The notes: generated by a model from the letters alone, not told the origin. A stretch of 64,000 bases of DNA from Embleya sp045207785 (GCF_045207785.1 NZ_CP108776.1:992001-1056000), one strand, 5' to 3'. Positions 15,653 through 24,966 are shown, counted from the stretch's first letter. Numbers and translations are program-made.

Positions 15653-15682
15653 TTGACGTGGTCGAAAAATCGGATCTATAAC
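15653..15682 (+). promoter_or_regulatory. Housekeeping-type promoter of APC permease
   Basis: TTGACG (15653-15658) and TATAAC (15677-15682) are separated by 18 bases, a near-consensus vegetative sigma factor promoter. It lies about 125 bases upstream of the permease start and directly follows the palindromic operator. Confidence 0.65.
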
Positions 15683-15808
15683 AGGGCCATCAGCAGGGCC
15701 ACCGTCGGCGCCGAGAACGACGCCCCCGATGCCCGCGACCCCCTCCTCCAAGCGGCCGTCCCCCGGGACCATCCACCGGCCGCTCCCACCCCGCGAAGGG
15801 GAAAACGC

Positions 15809-17293
15809 ATGTCCGCAGCACCTCAGCCGGCTGTCCCCGGCTCGACCGGCACCGCCACCGCCACCGCCGGTGTCGACTCCGCAGCGAACCCGCCCGCGCT
15901 CGCGAAGAAGATGCGCTGGTACGACGGCTTCGCCATGTCCCTGACCATGCCCGCCGCCCTGATCGCCTCGCTCGGCGCCTCGATCGGCGGCCTCGGCGCG
16001 TGGGGCGCCATCGCACTGTGGGCCGCCTCGATGGTCCTGGCCACGATCGCCAACTGGATCTACACCGAGCTCGCCGCGATGTTCCCCGAGTCGTCCGGTG
16101 GCATCGCGCACTACGCGACCGAGGGCTGGAAGAAGCGCGCGCCGTTCGTCGGGCCGCTGGCCAGCATCGGCTACTGGTTCCCGTGGACGACGGCGCTGTC
16201 CGTGTACGCGGGGATCATCGGCTCGCTGGTCCAGGCCCAGTGGTTCAAGGGCCAGGACTGGACCCTCGACCTGGGCATCGCGGAGCTGAGCTTCCCGATC
16301 GTGGTCGGCCTCGCGGTGATCGTGCTGCTGTTCGGCGCGGCCATGTTCGGCCTGCACGTCGCGATGTGGGTCGTCTACGTCACCGGCGGCATGCTCCTGG
16401 TCCCGCTCGCGGTCTTCATCATCATGCCGTTCGCCAGCGGCGACTGGAGCGCGAGCAACCTGCACTGGAACCTGCACGGCTCGGCGGGCATCCGCGAGTC
16501 GCTGGTGTGGCTGTACGTGATGGCCTGGACGTCGTTCGGCGTCGAGGTCTGCGCGACCTTCGCCCCGGAGTACAAGGACACCGTCAAGGACACCTCCCGG
16601 GCGCTGCGCGCCGGCGTGCTGTTCTCGCTCGGCGTGTTCATCCTGCTGCCGCTGGCACTGGCGGGCTACGTCGGCGAGGGTGCGATCGCGCTCGACCCGA
16701 CCACGTTCTACGTCGGCGCGTTCAACGACCTCGTCGGCGGCGCGGCCGACCTGATGGTGGTCTTCCTGATCGCGTCGCTGCTGCTGATCATGATCACCGG
16801 CCTGGCCGACGGTTCCCGCGTGCTCTACGCCATGGGCAAGGAGGGCACCACGATCAAGCAGGTCGGCGTGCTCAACAAGCGCGGCGTGCCAGCCCGGGCG
16901 CTGATGATCGCGCTGGCGGTCAACGTGGTGATCCTGATCGCGCTCAAGACCCCGCTGGCGATCATCGTGACCGGCAACCTGGGCTACATCCTGACCCACA
17001 TCCTGGCCATCTCCGGCTTCGCGATGTTGCGCAAGGACCGCCCGGACATGGCCCGGCCGATCCGGCTGCCGAGCTTCTTCGTCCCGCTGGCGTGGTTGCT
17101 CGCGGCGTTCCTGACGGTGGTGTTGGTCGTCGGCGCGACGGGCTTCTCGATCACGGGCTACGGCGGCTACAAGGAACTCGGGATCGCCTGCGGCGTGTTG
17201 GTGATCGGCGTGGCGCTGTGGCTGTACCGGACGAAGGTGCAGGATCCGCGCGACGCGCAGGCGGCGGCCAAGGTCGAGGCCGGCCAGAGCTAG
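15809..17293 (+). CDS. APC-superfamily amino acid/polyamine permease
   Basis: A 494-residue integral membrane protein with about 12 hydrophobic helices. After a 35-residue Ala/Thr-rich N-terminus comes MRWYDGFAMSLTMPAALIAS and the first-helix Gly-rich SLGASIGGLGAWGAI, a typical APC substrate-site region. FPESSGGIAHYATEGW is a further family signature. Helices 6-8 contain WTSFGVEVCATFAPEYKDTV. The start is chosen by GAAGGGG seven bases upstream; the open frame extends about 58 codons further back without such a site. It diverges from the aldehyde dehydrogenase and most likely imports the amine or amino acid degraded by the neighbouring oxidase and dehydrogenase. Confidence 0.9.
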   Translation: MSAAPQPAVPGSTGTATATAGVDSAANPPALAKKMRWYDGFAMSLTMPAALIASLGASIGGLGAWGAIALWAASMVLATIANWIYTELAAMFPESSGGIAHYATEGWKKRAPFVGPLASIGYWFPWTTALSVYAGIIGSLVQAQWFKGQDWTLDLGIAELSFPIVVGLAVIVLLFGAAMFGLHVAMWVVYVTGGMLLVPLAVFIIMPFASGDWSASNLHWNLHGSAGIRESLVWLYVMAWTSFGVEVCATFAPEYKDTVKDTSRALRAGVLFSLGVFILLPLALAGYVGEGAIALDPTTFYVGAFNDLVGGAADLMVVFLIASLLLIMITGLADGSRVLYAMGKEGTTIKQVGVLNKRGVPARALMIALAVNVVILIALKTPLAIIVTGNLGYILTHILAISGFAMLRKDRPDMARPIRLPSFFVPLAWLLAAFLTVVLVVGATGFSITGYGGYKELGIACGVLVIGVALWLYRTKVQDPRDAQAAAKVEAGQS

Positions 17294-17320
17294 CCACCCG
17301 CTCTACGTCACGGGTACGGA

Positions 17321-17354
17321 AACGGGGTCACCGCGAGTTCGCGGTGACCCCGTT
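17321..17354. terminator. Bidirectional hairpin terminator
   Basis: A perfect 16-bp inverted repeat, AACGGGGTCACCGCGA and its complement, separated by GT. It lies between the convergent APC permease and the 334-aa hypothetical gene, so it can serve both strands. Confidence 0.85.
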
Positions 17355-17365
17355 CCGTTTCGGCG

Positions 17366-18370
17366 CTATCGCCCGTGCCGGGACCGCGACTTCATCGCCT
17401 GGCTGTGCGCGTACTCCAGGAAGGCCGAGCCGCCCTCCTCGTACGTCCACGGAAGGAAGTACGCGTGGTGGTCGGTCGCCTCGAACCGGTCCGCGAGTTC
17501 GGCCCAGCGACCGGCCTTGGCCAGCGCGTAGGTGAGCACGCTGTGGTCGGACAGGTGGCTCGCGTATCGTCGCGGCGCGTCGACCGGGTAACGGTCCAAC
17601 GCGGCGTCGAGGTCGGCCTGTTGCGCGGGCTCGGTCCAGAAGCCGCCGTCGTGCCCGGCTCCGTTCCACCGCATCCGGAGCCCGTACTCCGCGTGTGCCT
17701 CGACCACGAGCAGGGTCAGCGGCGAGCCGGGCGGGGCGTACTCCGCGGCCTCGCGTGCGAACGCGTACATGTCGGTGTGCGAACCGCGCCACTTCTCGCA
17801 CAGGTATTGGAGGGCGGCATCGTGCCCCGCGCGGTGGAGGGGGTCGCGCTCGCGCAGCGCCCGCCAGCGGGCCACGAACACCTGGCGCGAGACCGGGAGT
17901 CCGCGGCACACCCGCAACCACGAGACCCACGGCGTCGGATCGTCGGGGGCGGACTCGGTCGCGATCAGGCAGGCCTGGTCGGCGTCGCGCAGCAGTTGGT
18001 GGAAATCCAGGAACTGGCCGCGGCTGGTGAGACTGGCCTTGGCGGAGCCGCGCGCGTTCCAGGCGACGCGCACCATGGCGGCGGCCATCACCGTGCGCTG
18101 ATCCGGCGATTCGGGCTCCGACCGCTGCCACCACAGCAGCCAGGCGGGTGACTTGGCGGCCACCTCGCCCAAAGCGGTCACCGCGACCGCCCGCCGCGCC
18201 CAATCCCGCCCCACCCGGTTCAGCAGCTCGACGGCCGGCACGAATTGCCCGGTGTCCACCACCTCTTGGCAGACCCGCTTGACCTCGGCGTCGTCCAGCC
18301 CGGAATCGGACACCATGACGGGCGTGGGCTCCGCGGCCCGAGACGACGACGAACGATCCCAGAACGACAT
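17366..18370 (-). CDS. Conserved hypothetical protein, 334 aa
   Basis: A 334-residue soluble protein with no recognised domain. The start is MSFWDRSSSS; the frame remains open for 41 codons upstream but that stretch looks non-coding. The protein is Trp-rich (PAWLLWWQRSE, TPWVSWLRVCRG, FLPWTYEEGG) and mostly helical, in a pattern that recalls proteins built of degenerate TPR-like helical pairs (for example DALKRY-type segments such as QADLDAALDRYP). No signal peptide or membrane segment is seen. It is convergent with the APC permease and separated from it by a strong hairpin, so it is probably a single-gene unit. Confidence 0.75.
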   Translation of the reverse strand: MSFWDRSSSSRAAEPTPVMVSDSGLDDAEVKRVCQEVVDTGQFVPAVELLNRVGRDWARRAVAVTALGEVAAKSPAWLLWWQRSEPESPDQRTVMAAAMVRVAWNARGSAKASLTSRGQFLDFHQLLRDADQACLIATESAPDDPTPWVSWLRVCRGLPVSRQVFVARWRALRERDPLHRAGHDAALQYLCEKWRGSHTDMYAFAREAAEYAPPGSPLTLLVVEAHAEYGLRMRWNGAGHDGGFWTEPAQQADLDAALDRYPVDAPRRYASHLSDHSVLTYALAKAGRWAELADRFEATDHHAYFLPWTYEEGGSAFLEYAHSQAMKSRSRHGR

Positions 18371-18710
18371 GGCCACGATGGTAGGCACCGCCGCCGAGGG
18401 CCCGCCGATCGGGCTCTTTGCCGGATCCGCCGTCCCCACCGGTCGTACGGGCGAGGAATCGACTCGGTTACTGTGCCGAGGAATTGCGCGCACGCCCGAT
18501 CGTCAACCGGCCGGACGTCGGGCTCGGGCGAACGACCCGGGCCGCTATGTGGGCAGAAATGAACACGCGCACGTCCACCCTTGTCGCGACGGCGCTGGCG
18601 GGCGACTGGAAGACTCGTGCAGCCCTGTCCGGGACGCCCGCGGGACGACCCGGATCGGCCGGCGGTGGCCTCGGGTCACCGCCTCCGGGCCCGGGCGCGG
18701 GAGATGGCCG

Positions 18711-18741
18711 CGCTCCACTGACAGGAGGTGTCAGTGGAGCG
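18711..18741 (+). promoter_or_regulatory. Hairpin displaying the Shine-Dalgarno in its loop
   Basis: CGCTCCACTGACA, loop GGAGG, then TGTCAGTGGAGCG: a perfect 13-bp stem whose 5-base loop is the ribosome binding site. The right arm contains both candidate GTG starts (18728 and 18734) of the following gene. It could be an RNA structure that controls translation, or a DNA palindrome bound by a dimeric repressor (core TGACA-N5-TGTCA). Confidence 0.6.
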
Positions 18742-19246
18742 GCTCTACGGTCCGGCCATGGTTTTCGCAGCGAAACAACTTCGAGTACTGCCGCCGATCG
18801 AGGTCGCGGGCCGCCGGATCAAGCGCTACCACGTCACGGGGGACCCCGCCGGGATCAAGCCCGCCGTCGAGAAGGCGGCGTACGCGCTCCTGCCCGAGCT
18901 GCTGCCCGAGCCGGACGGCACACCGCCGGCCACGTTCGTCGTCCTGCATCGGGGCGGCGACAACGGGGCCTACCTGAACGCCTACAGCTGGGTGTGGGAC
19001 AACGCCCTGCACTTCGGTGGGGCGGCGGCGGGACAACCGTTCCTCGGCTGCCCGGACGAGGACCCGACCCATTTCGTCCGGGTGGACCGGTCACTGATCG
19101 GCTGCGTCTGGGAGTTGCCGCCGATCCTGCACGAACGCGACGCGTGGGTGCGACACATGCTCGCGCCCATCGACCCCGACCGCCCCGATCTGGCCGGCTA
19201 CCTCGCCGATGCGCTGCCGGACGGCAGTACGGAGGACCGTCCGTGA
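18734..19246 (+). CDS. Conserved hypothetical protein, 170 aa
   Basis: A 170-residue protein of unknown family. The start is the GTG at 18734, five bases after AGGAGG; ATG 18758 (MVFAAKQLRVLPP) is a reasonable alternative that would place the hairpin fully upstream. Conserved-looking stretches are IEVAGRRIKRYHVTGD, PPATFVVLHRGGDNGAYLNA, YSWVWDNALHFGG and LIGCVWELPPILHERDAW. The protein is soluble and Trp-rich. Its TGA overlaps the GTG of the next gene, so the two are translationally coupled. The 360 bases upstream contain no gene but do contain the hairpin described above. Confidence 0.75.
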   Translation: MERLYGPAMVFAAKQLRVLPPIEVAGRRIKRYHVTGDPAGIKPAVEKAAYALLPELLPEPDGTPPATFVVLHRGGDNGAYLNAYSWVWDNALHFGGAAAGQPFLGCPDEDPTHFVRVDRSLIGCVWELPPILHERDAWVRHMLAPIDPDRPDLAGYLADALPDGSTEDRP

Positions 19247-19716
19247 CCGCCGACGGCGGTGCCACCGGCAACGACTTCGACTTCCTGATCGGCACCTGGG
19301 ACGTCGCCAACCGCCGACGTCTGGACTTCCTCGACGCCGCCGGCGCGTGGGAGGAGTTCCCGGCCGTCGCCCGCGCCTCCCGGCATTTCGACGGGGCGGC
19401 GAACATCGACGAGGTCGAGTTCCCGACGAAGGGCTGGTCCGGGCTCACCCTGCGGCTGTACGCCCCCGAGCGCCGGGAGTGGTCCCTCTACTGGGCCGAC
19501 AGTCGCACGGGCGCGCTCTTCCCGCCGGTCGTCGGCCGATTCACCGGCGGCCGGGGCGAGTTCTTCGGGGACGACATGCACGAGGGCAAGGAGGTTCGCG
19601 TGCGCTACGTCTGGTCGGGCATCTCCGCCGATTCGGCGCGCTGGGAGCAGGCGTTCTCGGTGGACGGGGAGGCCGGCTGGGTGTCGAACTGGGTCATGGA
19701 GTTCACCCGGCCCTGA
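19243..19716 (+). CDS. DUF1579-like small beta-rich protein
   Basis: A 157-residue protein starting at a GTG that overlaps the preceding stop (GTGA), with GGAGGACC upstream. It begins with NDFDFLIGTWDVANRRRLDF, then IDEVEFPTKGWSGLTLRLYA, WSLYWADSRTG and SARWEQAFSVDGEAGW, a pattern of beta strands with regularly spaced aromatic residues that resembles lipocalin-like DUF1579 proteins. Members of such families bind small hydrophobic ligands, but no function can be assigned. It is coupled to the 170-aa gene and convergent with the HEAT-repeat gene 12 bases away. Confidence 0.7.
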   Translation: MTADGGATGNDFDFLIGTWDVANRRRLDFLDAAGAWEEFPAVARASRHFDGAANIDEVEFPTKGWSGLTLRLYAPERREWSLYWADSRTGALFPPVVGRFTGGRGEFFGDDMHEGKEVRVRYVWSGISADSARWEQAFSVDGEAGWVSNWVMEFTRP

Positions 19717-19728
19717 TCGGGGGCGCGT

Positions 19729-22700
19729 TCACGGTGCGCCCGCCTCGACGATGCGATCGAGCACGGCGGTGTAGCGGGCCCGGCGGTCCGGGCGGGCGTG
19801 GGCGGCGGCGTTGCGCAAGGGGGCGATCGCCGGCTGTCCGATCCGGGCGAGGCCCTCGGCGGCGGCTTCGCGGACCAGCTGGTCGGGGTGCGCGAGGAGC
19901 GCGACGACGGCCGGCAGCGCGGGTTCCCAGCGGGCGTGGGACAGGGTGCCGATGGCCGAACGGACGATGTCGCGGCGCGGGTCGTCGAGCAGAATCTCGG
20001 TGGCGGCCAGGTATTCGCGGCGGTCGAAGAGTCGGCGGCTCGCTCGGTGGGCGTGCAACCGCACCCTGGGGACCGGGTGTTGCAGCAGGTCGACGACGAC
20101 GGCCCGGACCTCGGGGTCACAGTCGCGGCCGTGGACGCGGTCCTCGACGAGTCGGGACAGCGCGCGGCGGACCTGCTCGGGGCTGCCCGTGCGGGCGGTG
20201 TCGAGCAGGTCCTCGCGAGAGGGGCGTTCGGCCGTGGCGTGTTCGGGTCGGGCGCGCAAAGTCGCGAGGGCGTGGTCGTCGCGGGCGGCGGCCTCGGGGC
20301 CGCGCAGGGGGCCGTCGATCAGGCGCAGCCGGTCGGCGAGGGATTCGTGTCCGTCGGCGCGCAAGTGGGCGACGGTGGCGGTCAGTTCCGGGGTGCGGCG
20401 GATGGTGCGGTCGGCCAGGAGGTCGAGGTAGCCCCAGGCTCGGGCTGCCAGTCGACCGCGCAGGGCCTCGGCGAGCAGGTCGGCCGGGAGGTGCCGCAGT
20501 GCGGCGAACGCGGCTTCTCTGGTGGCCGGTTCGCCGCGCTCCCACCAGGTGAGGAGCTGCGGGGTCAGGGCGGCGAGGTCGGTCGTCGGCAGCCACGCAC
20601 TCAGGCGGGCGGCGCGCTCGCGGCCGGCCTCGTCGTGGTCGGCGAGGTCCGCGAGATCGGGCATGGTGGCCAGTACGTGGGCCAGGTCGGCGTGTGGGGG
20701 CAGGGCGACTTCGCCGCGCAGGTGGGCGGCCAGCACCAGGCGCCGGACCTCGGGTTCGGGCCATCCGAGCAGTGCCCGGGCGGCGGCGGTCCGGCGGTCC
20801 GGGTCGGCGGCGGCGAGGGTCGCGATCAGGCGGGCGCGCAGGGCGGCCGAGCGGGGCTGGTCGAGGTCGTCGGGGTGCGGGGTACGCGGTTCGGGGAGCA
20901 CCGGCAGCGCCGCCGCGCGTTCGGCCCGGGTCCACGCAGGGGCGTCGATCGGCTGAAGATCCGTCAACCAGTCGAGCAGGGCAGCTCGGTTGTCCGGGTC
21001 GGCGGCGGGAAACGCGTCGATCAACGCGTCCAGGCGCACTCGCGAGTCCAGGCTCGGCCCCGAAGCCACGCCGACGGCCGCTGTGCGCCGGAAGGCCGCG
21101 ATCGCGCCGGGTTTGCGTACGGCGTCGCCGAGCTCGGCCCGCCAGGTGCGGGCGTCCTCGCCCGGCGGAGCGGGCGGGGCGGGCGAGGCGGGCGGGCTCG
21201 GCGGACCTGGCGGACTCGGCGGAGCGAACGCCTCGCGCAGCACCGCTACTTCGGCCTCCCACGGGTTGGGTCCGGCCTGTGCGGCGGCCAGTGCGCGGTC
21301 GACGTCGGCGCGAGTGAGGACGGCTCCGCAGCGGCGCAGGAGCGGCAACGCGGGCGCGTCGGCGAGGGCTTGTGGGGGCAGCGCGCGGACGCGGAGCACG
21401 ACCGCGTAGGCCACCGCTTCCGGCAGGCGGTCCGCGACGGCTTCGAGGACCTTGCCGATCCCGGCCACGGCGCCCAGTTCGGCCGTCAGCACGTCGGCCG
21501 CGTCCGCGAACGCCGCGTGCTCGTCGGCCGACCAGGGCTCGGGGGCCGCGTGCAGGGCCAGGCGCAGTACGGCGGCCCGATCCTCGGGCCGCACCCGGGC
21601 CACGGCCAGCACGTGCGGCAACGCGGCGCGCAGCGCGGCCAGGTGCGAGGCGTTGGGCGCGTCCGCCTGCCGAGCCAGCCGCAGGACAGTCGGCGCGTCG
21701 CCGCCCACCCGGCCCTCCCGGCGAAGCGCGACGAGGTCGGCCCGGGTGGCCGGATCCTCGCTGGGCTCCGGCTTCGGCAGCGCGATGTCGTGGGCGGCGA
21801 ACTCCGCCGCCAGGTCCCGCACCGTCCCGGTGGCCAACCCCACCGTGCCCACCGCGACGGCGGCCAGCAACGGTCGCGCCGTCGGCGACCCACGGCCCGC
21901 GAGCATCACGACCGCACGCGCGGACACCGCCCGGTCGAGCGCCGCGACGAGCAGTTCCCGCTCGCGCTCCCCGTCCGCGCGCTCCGCCGCCGCGAGCACG
22001 CAGGCGGCGTAGGCGTCGCCCAGGATCGCCCGCGCCGCCGCGATCAACGACGCGCGCAGGCCCGGGTTGTCGTGCCGCCCGAGCCAGGCCAGCAGCGCGG
22101 GCACCTGCGCGTGCGTGCCGGCGGTGGCCAGCGCGTCGGCCGCGGTCTTCTTGATGTTCATCACCGGATGGTCCAGGCACGCCGCGATCGCCTCGCCCGC
22201 CCAGGTCGCCCCGGCGTTGCCCAGCGCGAGCACGGCCCGGCGGACCGTCTGCGGGTCCGGCGCGGCGGTCAGCGGGATCAGGCTCGCGGACAGGGCCCGG
22301 GCGTCGTCGCGGCCGGCGTCCCGGGCGAGCAGCGCGATGACGTGCTTGCGGACGTGCGGGTCACGGTGGCGCAGCAGTCGGTGGGTGCGGGCCTTGGTGT
22401 GGCGATACGGGACGCGGAGCAGGAGTTCGAGCAGGACGGCCAGTTCGGCGTCGGTGACGCCGGGGCGGTCCAGCACGTCGAGCGCGACGGCGGCGACGAG
22501 TGCGTCCTTCGCGGTATCCGTATCGGTCGCGTCGAGCAGGCACACCGGGCGCAACGCGCCGCGCTCGTACAGGCGTTCGCCGAGCGCGCGGATGGCCTCG
22601 ACGACCGGGCCCGGCACGAAGGGCTCCGCGACGTCGTCACCGACGGACGCCGCCAGGTCGCTCACCACGTGCAGCAGCAGGTCGGTGATCGCGGGGATCG

Positions 22701-24231
22701 TCCTCGCCGTGCCGTTGCGGGCCAGCCGGCAAAGTGCCTCGACCGGGTCGTCCGGATCCAAGTGCGAGGTGAGCAGCGCGAGTTCGTGTGGGTCGGGCGC
22801 ACCCAGATCGGACGCGATCCGCTTGGGGAGGTCGCGCGGGTCGAGCCGGGCGAGCAGCTCGCGGCGTTGCTCGGGGGCGTCGGTGAGGTGCCAGAGCACT
22901 TCGAGCGCGTGGTGCGACACGCCTCGCAGGTATGGCGTGATCGGCCCGGCCGGCGTGCCGAGGCCCAGCCCTTCGCGCAGCGCGGCGACCGTGCGCGGTC
23001 CGCCGATCGCCTCCAGCGTGTGCAGCGCCGGCCCGGGTGCCCGGGGCAGCGTGGCGAGCACGGCTTCCTCGGCGGCGGTGTGGCGCAGCTCGCGCAGCGC
23101 GGCCAGGAACGGCTCCGGCCGTACCGCCGCGGCCAGTCGCGCCGTGAGGACCGAGCCGACCGGCAGGTCGGGCGCGCCCTGTTCGGCGAGCGCGCGCAGC
23201 AGGTCGACGCGCCGGGGCCATCCGGGGTCGTCGGCCGGCGCGTCCGCCAGTGCCCGCAGCGCCTCGTGGCGCACGGTGAACAGCACGACGGCGACCTCGC
23301 GGGCGCGGACACCGTGGTCGGCGAGCGCCAGGTCCACCACGGCCCGCGCGTCGTCGGGCGACACGAAGTGTCCGCGTCGATGCATCCCGCCCAGGCACGC
23401 GATCATCGGCCCGGCGAGCAGCAGCGGATCCGTACCCGCGATCCGCAGCAACTCCCCCGCCTCGCCCCGCTCCGCGAACTCCCCGATCGACTCCAGCGCC
23501 CGCCGCCGCGCCTCCCCCGGCACCCCGGTGTCCGCGGGCACCGCACGCAGCGCCGCCTCCTCGGCCCGCCGGGCGGCGGCGTCCAACGTCCCCGGGTAGG
23601 CCGGCAGCAGTCGCCGCAGGACCTCTTCCGGCAACCGCCCGCCGACCGGATCCAGCAGGTCGACCAGGTACGCACGCGCCTGTTCGGGGCCGATCAAGGC
23701 GCCGTACAAGGCCGTCCGCACCACCCGCAACCCCGCCGCACGCAGCACGGGATCGCGACGACCACTCAGCGCCCGGACGAACCCGTCGACATCGTCCACG
23801 TCCTCGGCGCCGACCCCCGCGACCGCCTGGTAGAGCTCCTCCCCGAGCGGCTCGTCGCGCACGGCCACCGCCGGTTGCCGGCAGATCTCCGCCTGCAACC
23901 ACGCGATCCGGACCCGAGCCGGCAGCTCGACGGCCCGCCACTGCGGCACCACCACCCGCAGCCGCCGGTACACCTCGGCGAGCACCACCATCGTCTCGGG
24001 CGAGCCGTCCGGAGCCACCGGCAACAACTCGGCCAACTCGGCGCTCGGCTCCCGCACGGCCCTCGCCCGCAGCAACACGACACCCAGGTGCCGCATCACC
24101 GCATCGTCGTGCCCCAGCAGCGGTCGCAACACCGCCGCCGGGCACGCAAACCCGTCGAAATACGCCGATAGCCACCCGACATCGGCCCGCCGCACGGCGT
24201 CCAGAACGGCGGCATCGCCCGAAGTCGTCAT
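19729..24231 (-). CDS. Giant HEAT-repeat protein, 1500 aa
   Basis: A 1500-residue, almost wholly helical protein made of HEAT-like helix pairs. Clear examples are HPVMNIKKTAADALATAGTH, RKHVIALLARDAGRDDARAL, PVPRVRLHAHRASRRLFDRR and HPDQLVREAAAEGLARIGQP. A Pro/Ala/Ser-rich linker (PPSPPGPPSPPASPAPP) near residue 1000 splits it into two solenoids. There is no enzyme motif, signal peptide or membrane helix. HEAT solenoids act as binding scaffolds. It begins at ATG 24231 with GGGGG directly upstream, and it appears to be a single-gene unit between the 157-aa gene and the anti-sigma ATPase gene. The opposite strand also has a very long open frame here, which is only a mirror of high GC codon bias. 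Confidence 0.85.
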   Translation of the reverse strand: MTTSGDAAVLDAVRRADVGWLSAYFDGFACPAAVLRPLLGHDDAVMRHLGVVLLRARAVREPSAELAELLPVAPDGSPETMVVLAEVYRRLRVVVPQWRAVELPARVRIAWLQAEICRQPAVAVRDEPLGEELYQAVAGVGAEDVDDVDGFVRALSGRRDPVLRAAGLRVVRTALYGALIGPEQARAYLVDLLDPVGGRLPEEVLRRLLPAYPGTLDAAARRAEEAALRAVPADTGVPGEARRRALESIGEFAERGEAGELLRIAGTDPLLLAGPMIACLGGMHRRGHFVSPDDARAVVDLALADHGVRAREVAVVLFTVRHEALRALADAPADDPGWPRRVDLLRALAEQGAPDLPVGSVLTARLAAAVRPEPFLAALRELRHTAAEEAVLATLPRAPGPALHTLEAIGGPRTVAALREGLGLGTPAGPITPYLRGVSHHALEVLWHLTDAPEQRRELLARLDPRDLPKRIASDLGAPDPHELALLTSHLDPDDPVEALCRLARNGTARTIPAITDLLLHVVSDLAASVGDDVAEPFVPGPVVEAIRALGERLYERGALRPVCLLDATDTDTAKDALVAAVALDVLDRPGVTDAELAVLLELLLRVPYRHTKARTHRLLRHRDPHVRKHVIALLARDAGRDDARALSASLIPLTAAPDPQTVRRAVLALGNAGATWAGEAIAACLDHPVMNIKKTAADALATAGTHAQVPALLAWLGRHDNPGLRASLIAAARAILGDAYAACVLAAAERADGERERELLVAALDRAVSARAVVMLAGRGSPTARPLLAAVAVGTVGLATGTVRDLAAEFAAHDIALPKPEPSEDPATRADLVALRREGRVGGDAPTVLRLARQADAPNASHLAALRAALPHVLAVARVRPEDRAAVLRLALHAAPEPWSADEHAAFADAADVLTAELGAVAGIGKVLEAVADRLPEAVAYAVVLRVRALPPQALADAPALPLLRRCGAVLTRADVDRALAAAQAGPNPWEAEVAVLREAFAPPSPPGPPSPPASPAPPAPPGEDARTWRAELGDAVRKPGAIAAFRRTAAVGVASGPSLDSRVRLDALIDAFPAADPDNRAALLDWLTDLQPIDAPAWTRAERAAALPVLPEPRTPHPDDLDQPRSAALRARLIATLAAADPDRRTAAARALLGWPEPEVRRLVLAAHLRGEVALPPHADLAHVLATMPDLADLADHDEAGRERAARLSAWLPTTDLAALTPQLLTWWERGEPATREAAFAALRHLPADLLAEALRGRLAARAWGYLDLLADRTIRRTPELTATVAHLRADGHESLADRLRLIDGPLRGPEAAARDDHALATLRARPEHATAERPSREDLLDTARTGSPEQVRRALSRLVEDRVHGRDCDPEVRAVVVDLLQHPVPRVRLHAHRASRRLFDRREYLAATEILLDDPRRDIVRSAIGTLSHARWEPALPAVVALLAHPDQLVREAAAEGLARIGQPAIAPLRNAAAHARPDRRARYTAVLDRIVEAGAP

Positions 24232-24287
24232 CCCCCGATCCTACGAATGAGCCACGCCCCGGAACGAACGAGTATTCGCCGCGCCAC

Positions 24288-24755
24288 TCAGGGCGCCGCC
24301 TCGATCACAAACGTGAACACCACCCCGGACCACTCACCACACGTACGCGGGAACGCCTCCGCCGCGAGGCTCTTGACCACCCACAGCCCGTACCCGCCCT
24401 CCGCCTCCGCCCCGGCCACGATCGCCGGCGCCTCGTCGGGAAAGACCGGCATCCCCGGCCCGTCGTCCAACACCTCCACGACCCACCGCCCGGCGGCCAC
24501 ATCCTTCGCCAGCACCGTCCGCGTCAGACTCCCGGCCGCATGCACACAGGCGTTGTTGAACACCTCCCCCACACACGACCGAATCCCATCGACGATCTCG
24601 TCCCCCGCCCCGAATCTGGCCGCCCGATCGGCGACTATCGCCCGCAGATCACGGGCATACCGCCGTTCCGCAATCAATATGTAGTCCGCCAGCACGCGCG
24701 CGGCAGCCGACGGCCACACCAATCGGCCGTTGGTGGAAGGGGTAGGAGCGGGCAT
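24288..24755 (-). CDS. RsbW-like anti-sigma factor ATPase
   Basis: A 155-residue GHKL-type ATP-binding protein. The N box reads GEVFNNACVHA, the G1 box VLDDGPGMP and the G2 box EGGYGLWVVKSLA, all well preserved. Small proteins of this type act as anti-sigma factor kinases. The start MPAPTPSTN has GGGAGG at good spacing. It diverges from an XRE regulator followed by DUF397 genes. The combination of RsbW-like ATPase, XRE and DUF397 is the layout of whiJ/abaA-like clusters in Streptomyces, which influence development and antibiotic production. Confidence 0.85.
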   Translation of the reverse strand: MPAPTPSTNGRLVWPSAAARVLADYILIAERRYARDLRAIVADRAARFGAGDEIVDGIRSCVGEVFNNACVHAAGSLTRTVLAKDVAAGRWVVEVLDDGPGMPVFPDEAPAIVAGAEAEGGYGLWVVKSLAAEAFPRTCGEWSGVVFTFVIEAAP

Positions 24756-24841
24756 GCCGACCTCCCTGGATGGGCGCGGGGTCGCGACACAGGCACTGTG
24801 AACCCGGGCGCACGACCTGAGACTCGGATCAAGCTCGCAGG

Positions 24842-24876
24842 CATGCATCGATGCACGCAATGCAACTCGCGTGCAT
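24842..24876. promoter_or_regulatory. TGCA-rich palindromic operator region
   Basis: This 35-base stretch contains five TGCA or TGCA-like tetramers, including the palindrome GCATGCATCGATGC and an inverted repeat ATGCACGC-N10-GCGTGCAT (24851-24876). It lies in the divergent gap between the anti-sigma ATPase gene and the XRE gene, and is probably the XRE regulator's binding region. The symmetry is seen; the binder is inferred. Confidence 0.45.
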
Positions 24877-24966
24877 TCACCCTTTCGAGTAGATCTGACC
24901 TTCCGTCACGAAGAATCGACGCCGCGGACTTCGGCGAGGCACAACACTGGGCGCCAGGAGGTGGCT

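Noticed and set aside
19798..24171. A 1457-codon open frame on the plus strand
   Set aside because: It mirrors the 1500-aa HEAT-repeat gene on the minus strand. High third-position GC keeps the antisense frame open; the translation has no domain pattern and no ribosome site.
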